From: SKHV01 sp963678565
GTDB taxonomy: Bacteria > Bacteroidota > Bacteroidia > Bacteroidales > Prolixibacteraceae
Reading direction: 5' to 3'
Assembly (NCBI GenBank): GCA_963678565.1
Contig: OY782875.1
Span: 744,001-808,000 of the forward strand
DNA length: 64,000 nucleotides
Positions within the stretch are counted from its first letter, which is position 1. Every line of letters begins with the position of its first letter. The notes beneath the pieces were generated by a model. It was not told the origin of the DNA. It made no database searches and saw only the letters and a list, made by a program, of their open reading frames with translations. Both the position numbers and the translations under genes were made by a program. This document shows positions 46,647-55,835 of this stretch, in pieces.

Positions 46647-48227
46647 ATGGAGTGGAATTATAAAAAGTATTTATTGATTGTATTCATTTCTGTTGTTGGC
46701 CTTAATTTAATGGCAAAAAAAGCAGAGGGGATATTTAATTTATTGGACCAAGGTGCAGATAATTCAGGTAAAGGATTAAATACCGAAATTATTGCTGAAG
46801 TAATTGCCATTGCCGAAAAACAAGGAGGAGGAACCCTTTATTTCCCACCAGGTACATACTTAACCGGGCCAATTCATTTAAAAAGTAATATCACTTTGCA
46901 TATTGAAGGAGGTGCTACTTTAAGATTTTCCGATAATTTCGATCACTACATGCCTTTTGTGCAATCGCGTTGGGAGGGAACCGATGTGACCAACTTTTCA
47001 CCTTTAATTTATGCATATGAAGCAAAGAATATAGCAATTGTAGGTCGTGGTACTTTAGACGGACAAGGACGAAAGTGGTGGAATTTTCATCATACCTTAT
47101 ATTCAAAGCCTGAAGATTATAAATCGAAATGGCAAAAAGCATTTCACGAACAAAATCAAGATATTGATAAACCCGATATTCCAACGATGGTTGAACGTGG
47201 ATTTTTGCGTCCGCCTTTTATTCAACCCATGTTTTGTGAAAATGTAAAAATCGAAGGCGTAACCATTCAGAATTCACCTTTTTGGACCGTCAACCCTGAG
47301 TATTGTGATAATATAACTATTACAGGGGTAACCATCAATAATCCCGATTCTCCGAATACCGATGGGATTAATCCTGAATCGTGCCGGAATGTGCATATTT
47401 CCGATTGTCATATTTCTGTTGGCGACGATTGTATCACCATCAAATCAGGCAAGGATGAAGATGGCCGAAAAAGAGGGATCGCATGCGAAAACATTACCAT
47501 CACCAATTGTACCATGCTCGAAGGTCATGGTGGTGTTGTAATTGGTAGTGAAATGTCGGGAGACGTAAAAAAAGTAACCATCAGTAATTGTGTTTTTGTT
47601 GGTACCGATCGAGGAATTAGAATTAAATCGGCGCGAGGACGTGGTGGCGTTGTTGAAGACATTCGTGTAAGCAACATCATTTTTAAGAACCTGAAAAGGG
47701 AAGCCATCAAGCTAAACATGTATTATCAAAAATCGGAACTTGAGCCGGTAAGCGAGCGTACACCAATCTTCAGGAATATTCATTTTAATGGGATTACTGG
47801 AAATGCTGCACAGGCAGGTTATTTATTGGGCTTGTCCGAAATGCCAATTCATTCTATCTCGTTTTCAAACATGAATATCAAAGCAGATAAAGGATTTTAT
47901 GTAGAAGACGGTGAAAATATTCAATTCGATAATGTGGAATTGATTGTAGAGGAGGAAAGTGCATTTGAAATTGTAAATTCTAAAAATATTAGAATGAATA
48001 ATGTTCGAAATCAAAGCTCTAATATAAAGCACTCGGTAATCGATTTGAGAAATTCTAAAAATGTTGCCATTACCAATATTTTTCAAACGCAAAAAGCAAG
48101 AACTTTTTTATACATTTCGGGAAGCAATAGCAAAAATATTTACTTCAAAAATAACATTCTAATGGAGGTTGATAAGACAATTGAAATTGCCGATGAGGTA
48201 AGTCAAGATGAAATAATAAGCGATTAA
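46647..48227 (+). CDS. GH28-family exo-polygalacturonase-like protein
   Basis: A 526-residue secreted beta-helix enzyme with a signal peptide (about 1-24). All four GH28 motifs are standard: NTDGINPES, VGDDCITIKSG, GHGGVVIGSE and RGIRIKSARGRGG. The N-terminal block GGGTLYFPPGTYLTGPIHLKSN is typical of exo-acting Bacteroidota members. It is probably an alpha-galacturonidase in the periplasm. It starts 23 bp after the first GH28 gene and ends 2 bp before the next gene. Confidence 0.9.
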   Translation: MEWNYKKYLLIVFISVVGLNLMAKKAEGIFNLLDQGADNSGKGLNTEIIAEVIAIAEKQGGGTLYFPPGTYLTGPIHLKSNITLHIEGGATLRFSDNFDHYMPFVQSRWEGTDVTNFSPLIYAYEAKNIAIVGRGTLDGQGRKWWNFHHTLYSKPEDYKSKWQKAFHEQNQDIDKPDIPTMVERGFLRPPFIQPMFCENVKIEGVTIQNSPFWTVNPEYCDNITITGVTINNPDSPNTDGINPESCRNVHISDCHISVGDDCITIKSGKDEDGRKRGIACENITITNCTMLEGHGGVVIGSEMSGDVKKVTISNCVFVGTDRGIRIKSARGRGGVVEDIRVSNIIFKNLKREAIKLNMYYQKSELEPVSERTPIFRNIHFNGITGNAAQAGYLLGLSEMPIHSISFSNMNIKADKGFYVEDGENIQFDNVELIVEEESAFEIVNSKNIRMNNVRNQSSNIKHSVIDLRNSKNVAITNIFQTQKARTFLYISGSNSKNIYFKNNILMEVDKTIEIADEVSQDEIISD

Positions 48228-48229
48228 AA

Positions 48230-51200
48230 ATGAAAAAAACAATAAGAATTTATTGCTACCTACTAGTTGGTTTGTTTCTTATAGGTTGTGTAACCGAGAA
48301 AGAAAAAATTCCATTAAAAGGCACTTACGAAACTGAATTGTTATATGAGAACTTCCTGAATCCAAGTAATACTTTTCGCTCCTATCCTTTTTATTCGATT
48401 AATGATTTATTGGATAGTGCTGAAATTTACGATCAGGTGGCCGACTTTAAAAATGCAGGGTTTGGTGGCTTTTATTTGCATAGTCGCGATGGTTTGTTGA
48501 CAAAATATTTAGGCAAAGACTGGTGGAAAGTAATTGATGCCGCAACCGAAAGTGCTTTGGCGAACGATCTAAATGTAATGTATTACGATGAAGATAAATG
48601 GCCCAGTGGTTTTGCAGGAGGGATTGTTCCGAAAATTAGCCCTAGTTACAGAGCAAAATCCTTGGTGCGATTAAAAAAGGATACTCCATTGCCTGTAGGT
48701 TCTAAGGTCTTGAAAGAAGACGAAAAGTATCGGTATATAGAACATACAGCTCAAATGGGAAACCGAAAATTTAATGGAACTGCCTACGTCGATTTGATGA
48801 ATCCAAAAGCGGTTGAACAATTTATTAAGGTTACCTATAAACCCTACTTTATAAGATATAGCGATGTAAATAAGCATCATCAGTTAAGCATATTTTCTGA
48901 TGAGCCACATATTCATGCTCGCTATTTCGATCGTGATACTCCGCATGAAGGCATATATTCTTATTCTCCATACGTTCGCGAGCGCTTTCAAAAGGAGAAT
49001 GGCTACGATGTTTTTGACAAAATTGAATTGCTATTTGAAGAAGAAGGCGATTGGAAAAACGTTAGACTAAATTATTATCGAGCTGTTGCCAGACAGTTTG
49101 AAGAGAGTTATACCAAACAAATTGCAAATTATTGTGCAGCACATGGAGTTCGATATACAGGACATTATTTAGGCGAGGAGAAACTTCAGAAAGTACGTAA
49201 TCGAATTGGAAACTCAATGTGGCATTACCGAAACATGCAGATACCTGGAATGGATAATTTAGGTTTGTCAATCGAAGGACGATTGATAACTGCTCGTGCA
49301 TTAGCGAGTGTAGCAAATCAATACGATATTCCATATAGAATGAGTGAATTGTTTGGGATCGGTGGTCAGAATATGAATTTCGAAGATCGAAAATGGATTG
49401 GTGGCTGGCACTCAATTATGGGCGTAAATCATTTTATTCCACATTTAACATTGTACAGCATGAAAGGGCTTCGTAAGCGCGATTATCCACCTACTTTTTC
49501 CTATCATCAGCCTTATTGGGAGTACAATAAAAAAATTGAAGCTTATTTAGGTCGCTTGTCATATATGACTACCATTGGTCGATATCAACCACAATTGTTA
49601 GTGTTGTATCCTCTGGAAACGGTTTTTGCTGAAGGGGATGAAGATGCCGTAGTTAATAACACCTTTTATAAACTGTTGCAGGAATTACAAGCCTTAAACT
49701 ATGATTACGATTTAGGTGATGAAGATATACTTTCTGAAAAAGCAAAGATAGAAGAAGGAAAACTCATCGTTGGGGCAATGAAATATGAAGCGGTGGTGTT
49801 ACCTCGTATGCACACCATGCGTACAACAACAATTAAATTGTTGAATGATTTTATTGCACATGGCGGTTCGGTTTTTCAAACTAACGATTTTCCGACCTTA
49901 GTCGATGGTATTGAGAAGAAGTCAGCTTTTGTGCAACTCCAAAGCAATGTTATTAAAGTCAAACTTAAAACATTAGGTGCTAAGCTGAATGAAAAAATTA
50001 CTCCGAATGTGATTGTTGAGAATGATGACAACAAAGTATTCACGCAGTTTCGAACTGTTGAGGACGGTCAGATATTGCAGCTTTATAATACCGATCATGT
50101 AAATAGCGTATGTGCTAAAGTAAAAGCACCTGTTCTTGAAGAAATTATGACTGTTTGGGATCCTTCAAACGGCGAGTGTTATAAATTGGTCGCTGATAAA
50201 TATGGATTTTTTGAAGTGAGGCTTGCGCCTTCTTCTACTTTGTTTGTTACTTCCGAAGATTTGAGCAATGGAGCTCCGGAGATTATTGATGAGTATCAAT
50301 TGGTTGAAAATAAACAACAACTAATAGAACTAAAAGATAACTGGACAACAAAAAGAGAAGATCCGAATACTTTAACATTGGACTTTGCATCTTATTCAAT
50401 CGATGGAGGAAATTCATATAGCGAACCTGAACCGGTAATTGGAATTGTAGAACGATTGTCGGCACAAGAGTATTCTGGGGAATTACATTTAAAGTATGCT
50501 TTCCAAGTAGATGATAGAATCCCTCAATTGAAAGTTTGTGTCGAAGATCCGAGCATTTTCAATTCAATTCAATTAAATGGAATGAATTTGAATTTTAACA
50601 ATGAGGATTGGTTTATCGATCATTCATTTAAAGTCTCAGATATCTCCGAACTGTTTAGCGTCGGAAAGAATGAAATTCATTTCAGTACAGATTTTAGTCC
50701 TAAAAAACTGGCTAGCGAATTTGCTTCTGAAAGATATGGATCAGAAATCGAAAGCATTTACCTCTTAGGAGGTTTTAAACTCAAAACCGATCAAGCAGAA
50801 ATTACATTCGAAACTCAACGAAATAATTCAGGTGATTTTATCGAACGACCAGCTTATGGGTTTACCGAGTTTGCAATCGCATCTGAAGATCATAAATTTA
50901 CGGGTGACTTTACCCTCGATGGCTATCCTTTTTATGCAGGCGCATTTATGCTAACCAATCGTTTCAATATGAAGCGAATTGATGATGATTCGAACTACTT
51001 TATAGAATTTCCAAATACGGAGGCAATTGCGATGGAATTATTTGTAAATGGCAATGTCGTTGATACCTTAGTTTGGGCGCCTTTTAAAGCTGATATAACT
51101 GAATATTTAAAACGAGGTCCGAATGAAATTTCGGTGCGCATGGTTAATTCTTTAAGGAATTTATTGGGGCCACATCATCAGCAAAGAGCAGAATTAACTC

Positions 51201-51373
51201 GAACCGGGCCATATAGTTTTTCCGGAACAGGTGGTTTCCCCGATCCAAGTGGCGATAATAAATGGTACGACCTACGTAAACAGGGGGAGCCAATGCGATT
51301 ATGGACAGATACATACTACCATATTCCGTTTGGTTTTGTAAATTCGCCTATGATTACTGAAATACACAACTAA
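48230..51373 (+). CDS. Large glycoside hydrolase, GH106-like lipoprotein (possible alpha-L-rhamnosidase)
   Basis: A 1047-residue lipoprotein (lipobox LFLIGC). An (alpha/beta) barrel is suggested from about residue 40 by GGFYLHSRDGL, YYDEDKWPSGFAGG, LSIFSDEPHIHAR and YTGHYLGEE. The second half (about 720-1040) has two beta-sandwich domains. This plan matches GH106 rhamnosidases, but I cannot exclude other RG-II families such as GH138. Candidate acids are the Asp/Glu of YDEDKW and SDEPH. It probably acts in the periplasm on rhamnose- or galacturonate-containing side chains. Confidence 0.65.
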   Translation: MKKTIRIYCYLLVGLFLIGCVTEKEKIPLKGTYETELLYENFLNPSNTFRSYPFYSINDLLDSAEIYDQVADFKNAGFGGFYLHSRDGLLTKYLGKDWWKVIDAATESALANDLNVMYYDEDKWPSGFAGGIVPKISPSYRAKSLVRLKKDTPLPVGSKVLKEDEKYRYIEHTAQMGNRKFNGTAYVDLMNPKAVEQFIKVTYKPYFIRYSDVNKHHQLSIFSDEPHIHARYFDRDTPHEGIYSYSPYVRERFQKENGYDVFDKIELLFEEEGDWKNVRLNYYRAVARQFEESYTKQIANYCAAHGVRYTGHYLGEEKLQKVRNRIGNSMWHYRNMQIPGMDNLGLSIEGRLITARALASVANQYDIPYRMSELFGIGGQNMNFEDRKWIGGWHSIMGVNHFIPHLTLYSMKGLRKRDYPPTFSYHQPYWEYNKKIEAYLGRLSYMTTIGRYQPQLLVLYPLETVFAEGDEDAVVNNTFYKLLQELQALNYDYDLGDEDILSEKAKIEEGKLIVGAMKYEAVVLPRMHTMRTTTIKLLNDFIAHGGSVFQTNDFPTLVDGIEKKSAFVQLQSNVIKVKLKTLGAKLNEKITPNVIVENDDNKVFTQFRTVEDGQILQLYNTDHVNSVCAKVKAPVLEEIMTVWDPSNGECYKLVADKYGFFEVRLAPSSTLFVTSEDLSNGAPEIIDEYQLVENKQQLIELKDNWTTKREDPNTLTLDFASYSIDGGNSYSEPEPVIGIVERLSAQEYSGELHLKYAFQVDDRIPQLKVCVEDPSIFNSIQLNGMNLNFNNEDWFIDHSFKVSDISELFSVGKNEIHFSTDFSPKKLASEFASERYGSEIESIYLLGGFKLKTDQAEITFETQRNNSGDFIERPAYGFTEFAIASEDHKFTGDFTLDGYPFYAGAFMLTNRFNMKRIDDDSNYFIEFPNTEAIAMELFVNGNVVDTLVWAPFKADITEYLKRGPNEISVRMVNSLRNLLGPHHQQRAELTRTGPYSFSGTGGFPDPSGDNKWYDLRKQGEPMRLWTDTYYHIPFGFVNSPMITEIHN

Positions 51374-51479
51374 CTATTTATGAAACGACCAATAAATCTT
51401 TATTATGAAATTTATAGCTTAAATTGATCGATTTATTTGGGGGTTTCATACTATATCATTGAAAAATAAAATTAATAGT

Positions 51480-52670
51480 ATGAAATTTAAAAATTTAATT
51501 ATTGCAGTATTCCTTCTTTCAATTACGGCAGTTGGCTGCTCTCCGAAAAAGAAAACAAACGAAACTGTGAATGCTGAAAAATGGAGTCTTAAAATGGCCG
51601 ATGCGGTTATGACTCGTTATGACACTTTAGGCTTTTATAATGGTCGTACGAGGGTCGGTTGGTCCTACGATGTTGCGATGCTCGGAATGGCCATTGATAA
51701 AATGCGTTCAGTTGATCAAAAATATGCCGATTATCTTAACACTTACATGGATATGTGTGTTGAGGAGGATGGAACTGTTCCACCATACGATCAATCGGAG
51801 TACAACATCGATTACATTAATCCAGCTAAAAACCTGGTAATGTTGTATGAGCGAAATGGCACCGAAAAGTACAAGAATGCAATTCCTCAGTTTGTTGAAC
51901 AATTAGAAGAACATCCAAAAACTAAAACTGGAGGTTATTGGCATAAGAAAAGATATCCGTGGCAAATTTGGTTAGATGGAGTTTACATGGGAATGCCTTT
52001 TTTAACCAAGTATGCACGAGTATTTGAGCAGCCTCAATGGTTCGATGTTGCCACGCATGAGATTAAATTAGTTTACGAAAAAACACGCGATGAGGAAACG
52101 GGGCTTTTGTATCACGCATGGGACGAAAGTAAAGAACAACGTTGGGCTGATAACGAAACTGGTTTGTCTCCACATTTTTGGAGCCGTGCCATGGGATGGT
52201 ATGTAATGGCTATTGTTGATGTTTTAGACGATTTGCCCGAGGATCACAAAGATCGTCAGGATTTAATTGAGATTCTAAGAAACACATTGGATGCTTTATT
52301 GAAAGTGCGCGATCCTGAAATCGGATGCTGGTATCAGGTTTTAGATCAAGGTGGACGCGAAGCCAATTATCTAGAAGGATCAGGTACGGCAATGTATACT
52401 TATGCAATGGCCAAAGGAGCTAAAAATGGATATTTGCCCGAATCGTACCTCGAAACTGCCAACGGAATGTTTGATGATATGGTGAAAGAATTCATCATTA
52501 CCGATGAAGATGGATTGCCATCGATGATTCGTATTTGCGGAAGTTGTGGTTTAGGTGGAAAGCCTTATCGCGATGGTAGTTACGAATATTATACCACCGA
52601 AACAATTGTAAAAAACGATACCAAAGGAGTTGGGCCATTTATTTTGGCAGCGGTTGAGTTAGGACGATAG
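51480..52670 (+). CDS. GH105 unsaturated rhamnogalacturonyl hydrolase
   Basis: A 396-residue lipoprotein (lipobox AVGC) of the (alpha/alpha)6-barrel GH105 family, which removes the unsaturated uronic acid left at the end of lyase products. Family blocks: GTVPPYDQSEYNIDYINPAKNL, WQIWLDGVYMGMPFL (with the catalytic-type Asp) and HAWDESKEQRWADNETGLS. The ATG at 51480 is chosen over an in-frame TTG at 51459. Its presence implies that a pectate or rhamnogalacturonan lyase exists elsewhere. A terminator follows. Confidence 0.92.
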   Translation: MKFKNLIIAVFLLSITAVGCSPKKKTNETVNAEKWSLKMADAVMTRYDTLGFYNGRTRVGWSYDVAMLGMAIDKMRSVDQKYADYLNTYMDMCVEEDGTVPPYDQSEYNIDYINPAKNLVMLYERNGTEKYKNAIPQFVEQLEEHPKTKTGGYWHKKRYPWQIWLDGVYMGMPFLTKYARVFEQPQWFDVATHEIKLVYEKTRDEETGLLYHAWDESKEQRWADNETGLSPHFWSRAMGWYVMAIVDVLDDLPEDHKDRQDLIEILRNTLDALLKVRDPEIGCWYQVLDQGGREANYLEGSGTAMYTYAMAKGAKNGYLPESYLETANGMFDDMVKEFIITDEDGLPSMIRICGSCGLGGKPYRDGSYEYYTTETIVKNDTKGVGPFILAAVELGR

Positions 52671-52681
52671 ATAATTTCATT

Positions 52682-52728
52682 AAAAGAGATTATTCGAGAT
52701 TATTATTGATCTCAATAATCTCTTTTTT
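52682..52728 (+). terminator. Terminator after the GH105 gene
   Basis: AAAAGAGATTATT and AATAATCTCTTTT form a 13-bp stem with a 19-nt loop and a T-run. It lies before GH95, so it ends or attenuates the first part of the operon. Confidence 0.7.
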
Positions 52729-52775
52729 ATTCTCGATTCATAATCGAGATGATAGAAACTTGAAAATGAAAGCTT

Positions 52776-55589
52776 ATGAGGGCTCAAGGAGTAATACTTG
52801 CTTTATTAATTACCTGTGTGTTGAGCAATTTAAATGCACAGGATTTAAAATTGTGGTACAAGCATCCAGCCGAGATATGGGAAGAAGCATTGCCAATTGG
52901 TAATGGGCGTTTGGGGGCGATGGTTTACGGAACTCCTAGAATTGAACATCTTCAGTTTAATGAAGAGACTTTATGGGATGGTGGGCCACGACAGTATCAG
53001 CGTTCTGGTGCAGCCGAATATCTCGATACAATTCGTCAATTACTTTTTGAAGGAAAACAGCAAGAAGCAGAAGAATTGGCTTCGAAACATTTTATGGGGA
53101 AGCGGTCCGCAGAGGAGGACTATCCTGAAAAAGTAGAAGCTTACCTCAAAATGTTAAGTGAAAAACCAGCACTTTTAGAGGCTTTGCAGCCAAGTTATAA
53201 TGATTCGGGCTGGCGTGAAATGAATATTCAAAACAAAAGTGTTTGGGAACGTAAACTTGTGCCCGATTTGGTTGATTTAGATGGCTGTTTATTATTCCGA
53301 AAAACTGTTGTGTTGGAAAAGGATTGGGCTAATAAAGAGCTGATTTTGAATATGGGGAAAATTAAAGATCATGATTTTACCTACTTCAATGGTGTGAAAA
53401 TTGGCGAAATGAATGGCTCCGGACTAAACCGAGTGTATGCAGTTCCCGATTCTTTGGTGAAAGAAGGAGAGAATGTAATTGCCGTTCAAATTGTGAATTA
53501 TACTTATACCGGTGGTTTTAATGCAGTGCGTTCTGGTTATAAAATCATGCATTTATTGAATCCTGAAAAAGAGGATGAGCCAATTTTTATTGAAGGCGCA
53601 TGGAAATATAAAGTGATCGACAAAAAGCCGCCTCATTATCCAGAATTTCAAGCCGATTATCAACCCTTTGGCGACTTAACAATTAAGTTTGATGGGCATG
53701 AATCCTATTCGGATTATTATCGTGAGCTCGATTTAAAAAATGCGATAGCTAAAACTATTTATACCCATAACGGCATTCAATTTACGCGTGAATATCTTGC
53801 AAGTTGGCCCGATCAATCTATTCAAGTTAATTTAACAGCTGATCAGGATCAATCTATTAATTTTGAGGCTGCACTTTCTACTGTGCATCCAATTAATTCG
53901 ATTATTACGGGCGACTCATCCACGCTTTATCTTCATTTTAAGGTGGAAGATGGTGTTTTGAATGGAGTCGCAATGTTGAATGTTTGTATCGAAGGTGGAA
54001 GTATGCTTATTGATAGCCAGAAGATTGTTGTAACAGCGGCCAATAAAGCAACATTGCGATTGGTTGCTGCAACTAATTACGTCAATTATCGCGATGTTTC
54101 AGCCGACCCAGTAGGAAGATGTGTTCAATATTTAGATCGCATTCGCGAAAAATCTTACGATGAAGTTAAAGCACGCCACGTTGAAGATTACCAAAGGTAT
54201 TTCAATCGCTTTGCCCTTAGTTTTGGTGCTGATACTAAAGACTCAATTCCGACCGATCGAAGAATAAAAAATATAAAACAGGAATCTGATAATGGATTGG
54301 CAGCACTTTATGTGCAATATAGTCGATATCTGATGATTTCATCTGGTCGAGCACAAACAAATCCACCAAATTTGCAAGGCATTTGGAACAAAGATTACTT
54401 CCCGGCTTGGGGATCGAAATATACCACCAATATCAATTGTGAAATGAATTTCTTCGGAGTGGAGCAATTAAATTTATCGGAATTTCATCAATCGCTTTTT
54501 AATATGATTGATGAATTGTATTTGGAAGGAAGGAAAACAGCAAGAATTCATTACAATGCACGTGGATGGGTGCATCATCATAACACCGATCAGTGGCGAG
54601 GTACAGCTCCAATTAATAGTTCAAATCATGGAATTTGGGTAACTGGGGGCGCGTGGTTATGTCATCATTTGTGGGAGCATTATTTATATACCCAAGATGA
54701 GGAATGGTTAGCTGAAAAAGCCTATCCGATTATTCGAGATGCAGCCCTGTTTTTTGTTGATTTTTTAATCGAAGATTCTGAATCAGGTTATTTGATTAGC
54801 AGCCCATCAAACTCTCCTGAAAATGGTGGCTTGGTCGCAGGTCCAGCAATGGATCATCAAATTATTCGCTCGCTTTTTAAAATTGCAATCGAAAGTAACC
54901 GCTTAACGAAAGGCGATAAGGAATTTGAAGAATTATTAGAATCAAAACTTGAAAAAATAATGCCCGATCAAATTGGTCGATTAGGTCAGTTACAAGAGTG
55001 GAAAGACGATATTGATAGCCCTAATAATCACCACCGTCATGTTTCTCATTTGTGGGGAGTGCATCCCGGACGAGAGATTACTTGGGAAGAAGAAGATTTG
55101 ATGAATGCGGCAAAACAGTCGTTGATTTTCCGAGGAGATGAAGGAACTGGATGGAGCTTGGCTTGGAAAATAAATTTTTGGGCTCGCTTTCTCGATGGCG
55201 AACATGCGCATAAACTGGTCGATATGTTGTTGGCTTCTGCCAACGACCCTGATCGAGATATCCGAGGTGGTTCATATCCAAATTTATTCGATGCTCATCC
55301 ACCATTTCAAATTGATGGTAATTTCGGTGGCGCTGCTGGAATTATCGAAATGATTATGCAAAGTCACATGGAATATATTCATCTTCTACCGGCATTGCCC
55401 GAGGCTTGGAAGGATGGACAAGTAATAGGTTTAAAAGCGCGTGGCGGGTTTACGATTAGCATGAAATGGGAGAATTCAGAAGTAGTTGCATTAATAATTC
55501 AAGCGGCAACAGATAGCCAATTGAATATTAAAGTAAATGGCGAAATGGTTTCGAGAAAACTTAAGGCAGGTGAAGAATATATCATGTAG
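52776..55589 (+). CDS. GH95 alpha-L-fucosidase/alpha-L-galactosidase with inserted beta-sandwich
   Basis: A 937-residue secreted enzyme (signal peptide ends LNAQ). GH95 blocks: EALPIGNGRLGAMVYG and FNEETLWDGGP (N-domain), NPPNLQGIWNKDYFPAWGSK and YTTNINCEMNFF, HRHVSHLWGVHPGREI and the late GDEGTGWSLAWKINFWARF. Compared with usual GH95 (about 780-800 residues) there is an insert of about 180 residues (about 110-290) resembling a GH2-type sugar-binding beta-sandwich. GH95 enzymes act on L-fucose or L-galactose; in RG-II the terminal L-galactose is the likely target. Confidence 0.88.
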   Translation: MRAQGVILALLITCVLSNLNAQDLKLWYKHPAEIWEEALPIGNGRLGAMVYGTPRIEHLQFNEETLWDGGPRQYQRSGAAEYLDTIRQLLFEGKQQEAEELASKHFMGKRSAEEDYPEKVEAYLKMLSEKPALLEALQPSYNDSGWREMNIQNKSVWERKLVPDLVDLDGCLLFRKTVVLEKDWANKELILNMGKIKDHDFTYFNGVKIGEMNGSGLNRVYAVPDSLVKEGENVIAVQIVNYTYTGGFNAVRSGYKIMHLLNPEKEDEPIFIEGAWKYKVIDKKPPHYPEFQADYQPFGDLTIKFDGHESYSDYYRELDLKNAIAKTIYTHNGIQFTREYLASWPDQSIQVNLTADQDQSINFEAALSTVHPINSIITGDSSTLYLHFKVEDGVLNGVAMLNVCIEGGSMLIDSQKIVVTAANKATLRLVAATNYVNYRDVSADPVGRCVQYLDRIREKSYDEVKARHVEDYQRYFNRFALSFGADTKDSIPTDRRIKNIKQESDNGLAALYVQYSRYLMISSGRAQTNPPNLQGIWNKDYFPAWGSKYTTNINCEMNFFGVEQLNLSEFHQSLFNMIDELYLEGRKTARIHYNARGWVHHHNTDQWRGTAPINSSNHGIWVTGGAWLCHHLWEHYLYTQDEEWLAEKAYPIIRDAALFFVDFLIEDSESGYLISSPSNSPENGGLVAGPAMDHQIIRSLFKIAIESNRLTKGDKEFEELLESKLEKIMPDQIGRLGQLQEWKDDIDSPNNHHRHVSHLWGVHPGREITWEEEDLMNAAKQSLIFRGDEGTGWSLAWKINFWARFLDGEHAHKLVDMLLASANDPDRDIRGGSYPNLFDAHPPFQIDGNFGGAAGIIEMIMQSHMEYIHLLPALPEAWKDGQVIGLKARGGFTISMKWENSEVVALIIQAATDSQLNIKVNGEMVSRKLKAGEEYIM

Positions 55590-55699
55590 TTTATGGGAAT
55601 GTCCACTCTGAATGAAGAATTAGAATTACTTGTTGAGTAGACACATAAATTGATATTTATTTAAAATTTTTTGCGTTGAAATAAAAATACATATGCTAT

Positions 55700-55713
55700 G
55701 TAAAACGTTTACA
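55700..55713 (+). promoter_or_regulatory. LacI-type operator upstream of the threonate-type operon, copy 1
   Basis: GTAAAACGTTTACA contains the perfect palindrome AAACGTTT and the TTTACA half, one base off the full consensus. It overlaps the place where the -33 element should be. Confidence 0.55.
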
Positions 55714-55727
55714 TCAATATTATTTTA

Positions 55728-55735
55728 TATATTTG
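55728..55735 (+). promoter_or_regulatory. -7 element of the threonate-type operon
   Basis: TATATTTG matches TAnnTTTG and lies between two operator copies, about 100 bp before the first gene. Confidence 0.5.
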
Positions 55736-55766
55736 CAATGACTTGAAATACAAAAGGAAAGATAAA

Positions 55767-55780
55767 TGAAAACGATTACA
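55767..55780 (+). promoter_or_regulatory. LacI-type operator upstream of the threonate-type operon, copy 2
   Basis: TGAAAACGATTACA, identical to the strong site before the kinase operon, and identical over 20 bp including flanks. It sits downstream of the -7 element, so bound repressor would also block elongation. Confidence 0.7.
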
Positions 55781-55835
55781 TTTTGTGCGCTTTTTTAAAG
55801 TGCTTGTAACTGTTTGATTTAAGCTAATTTACTTT

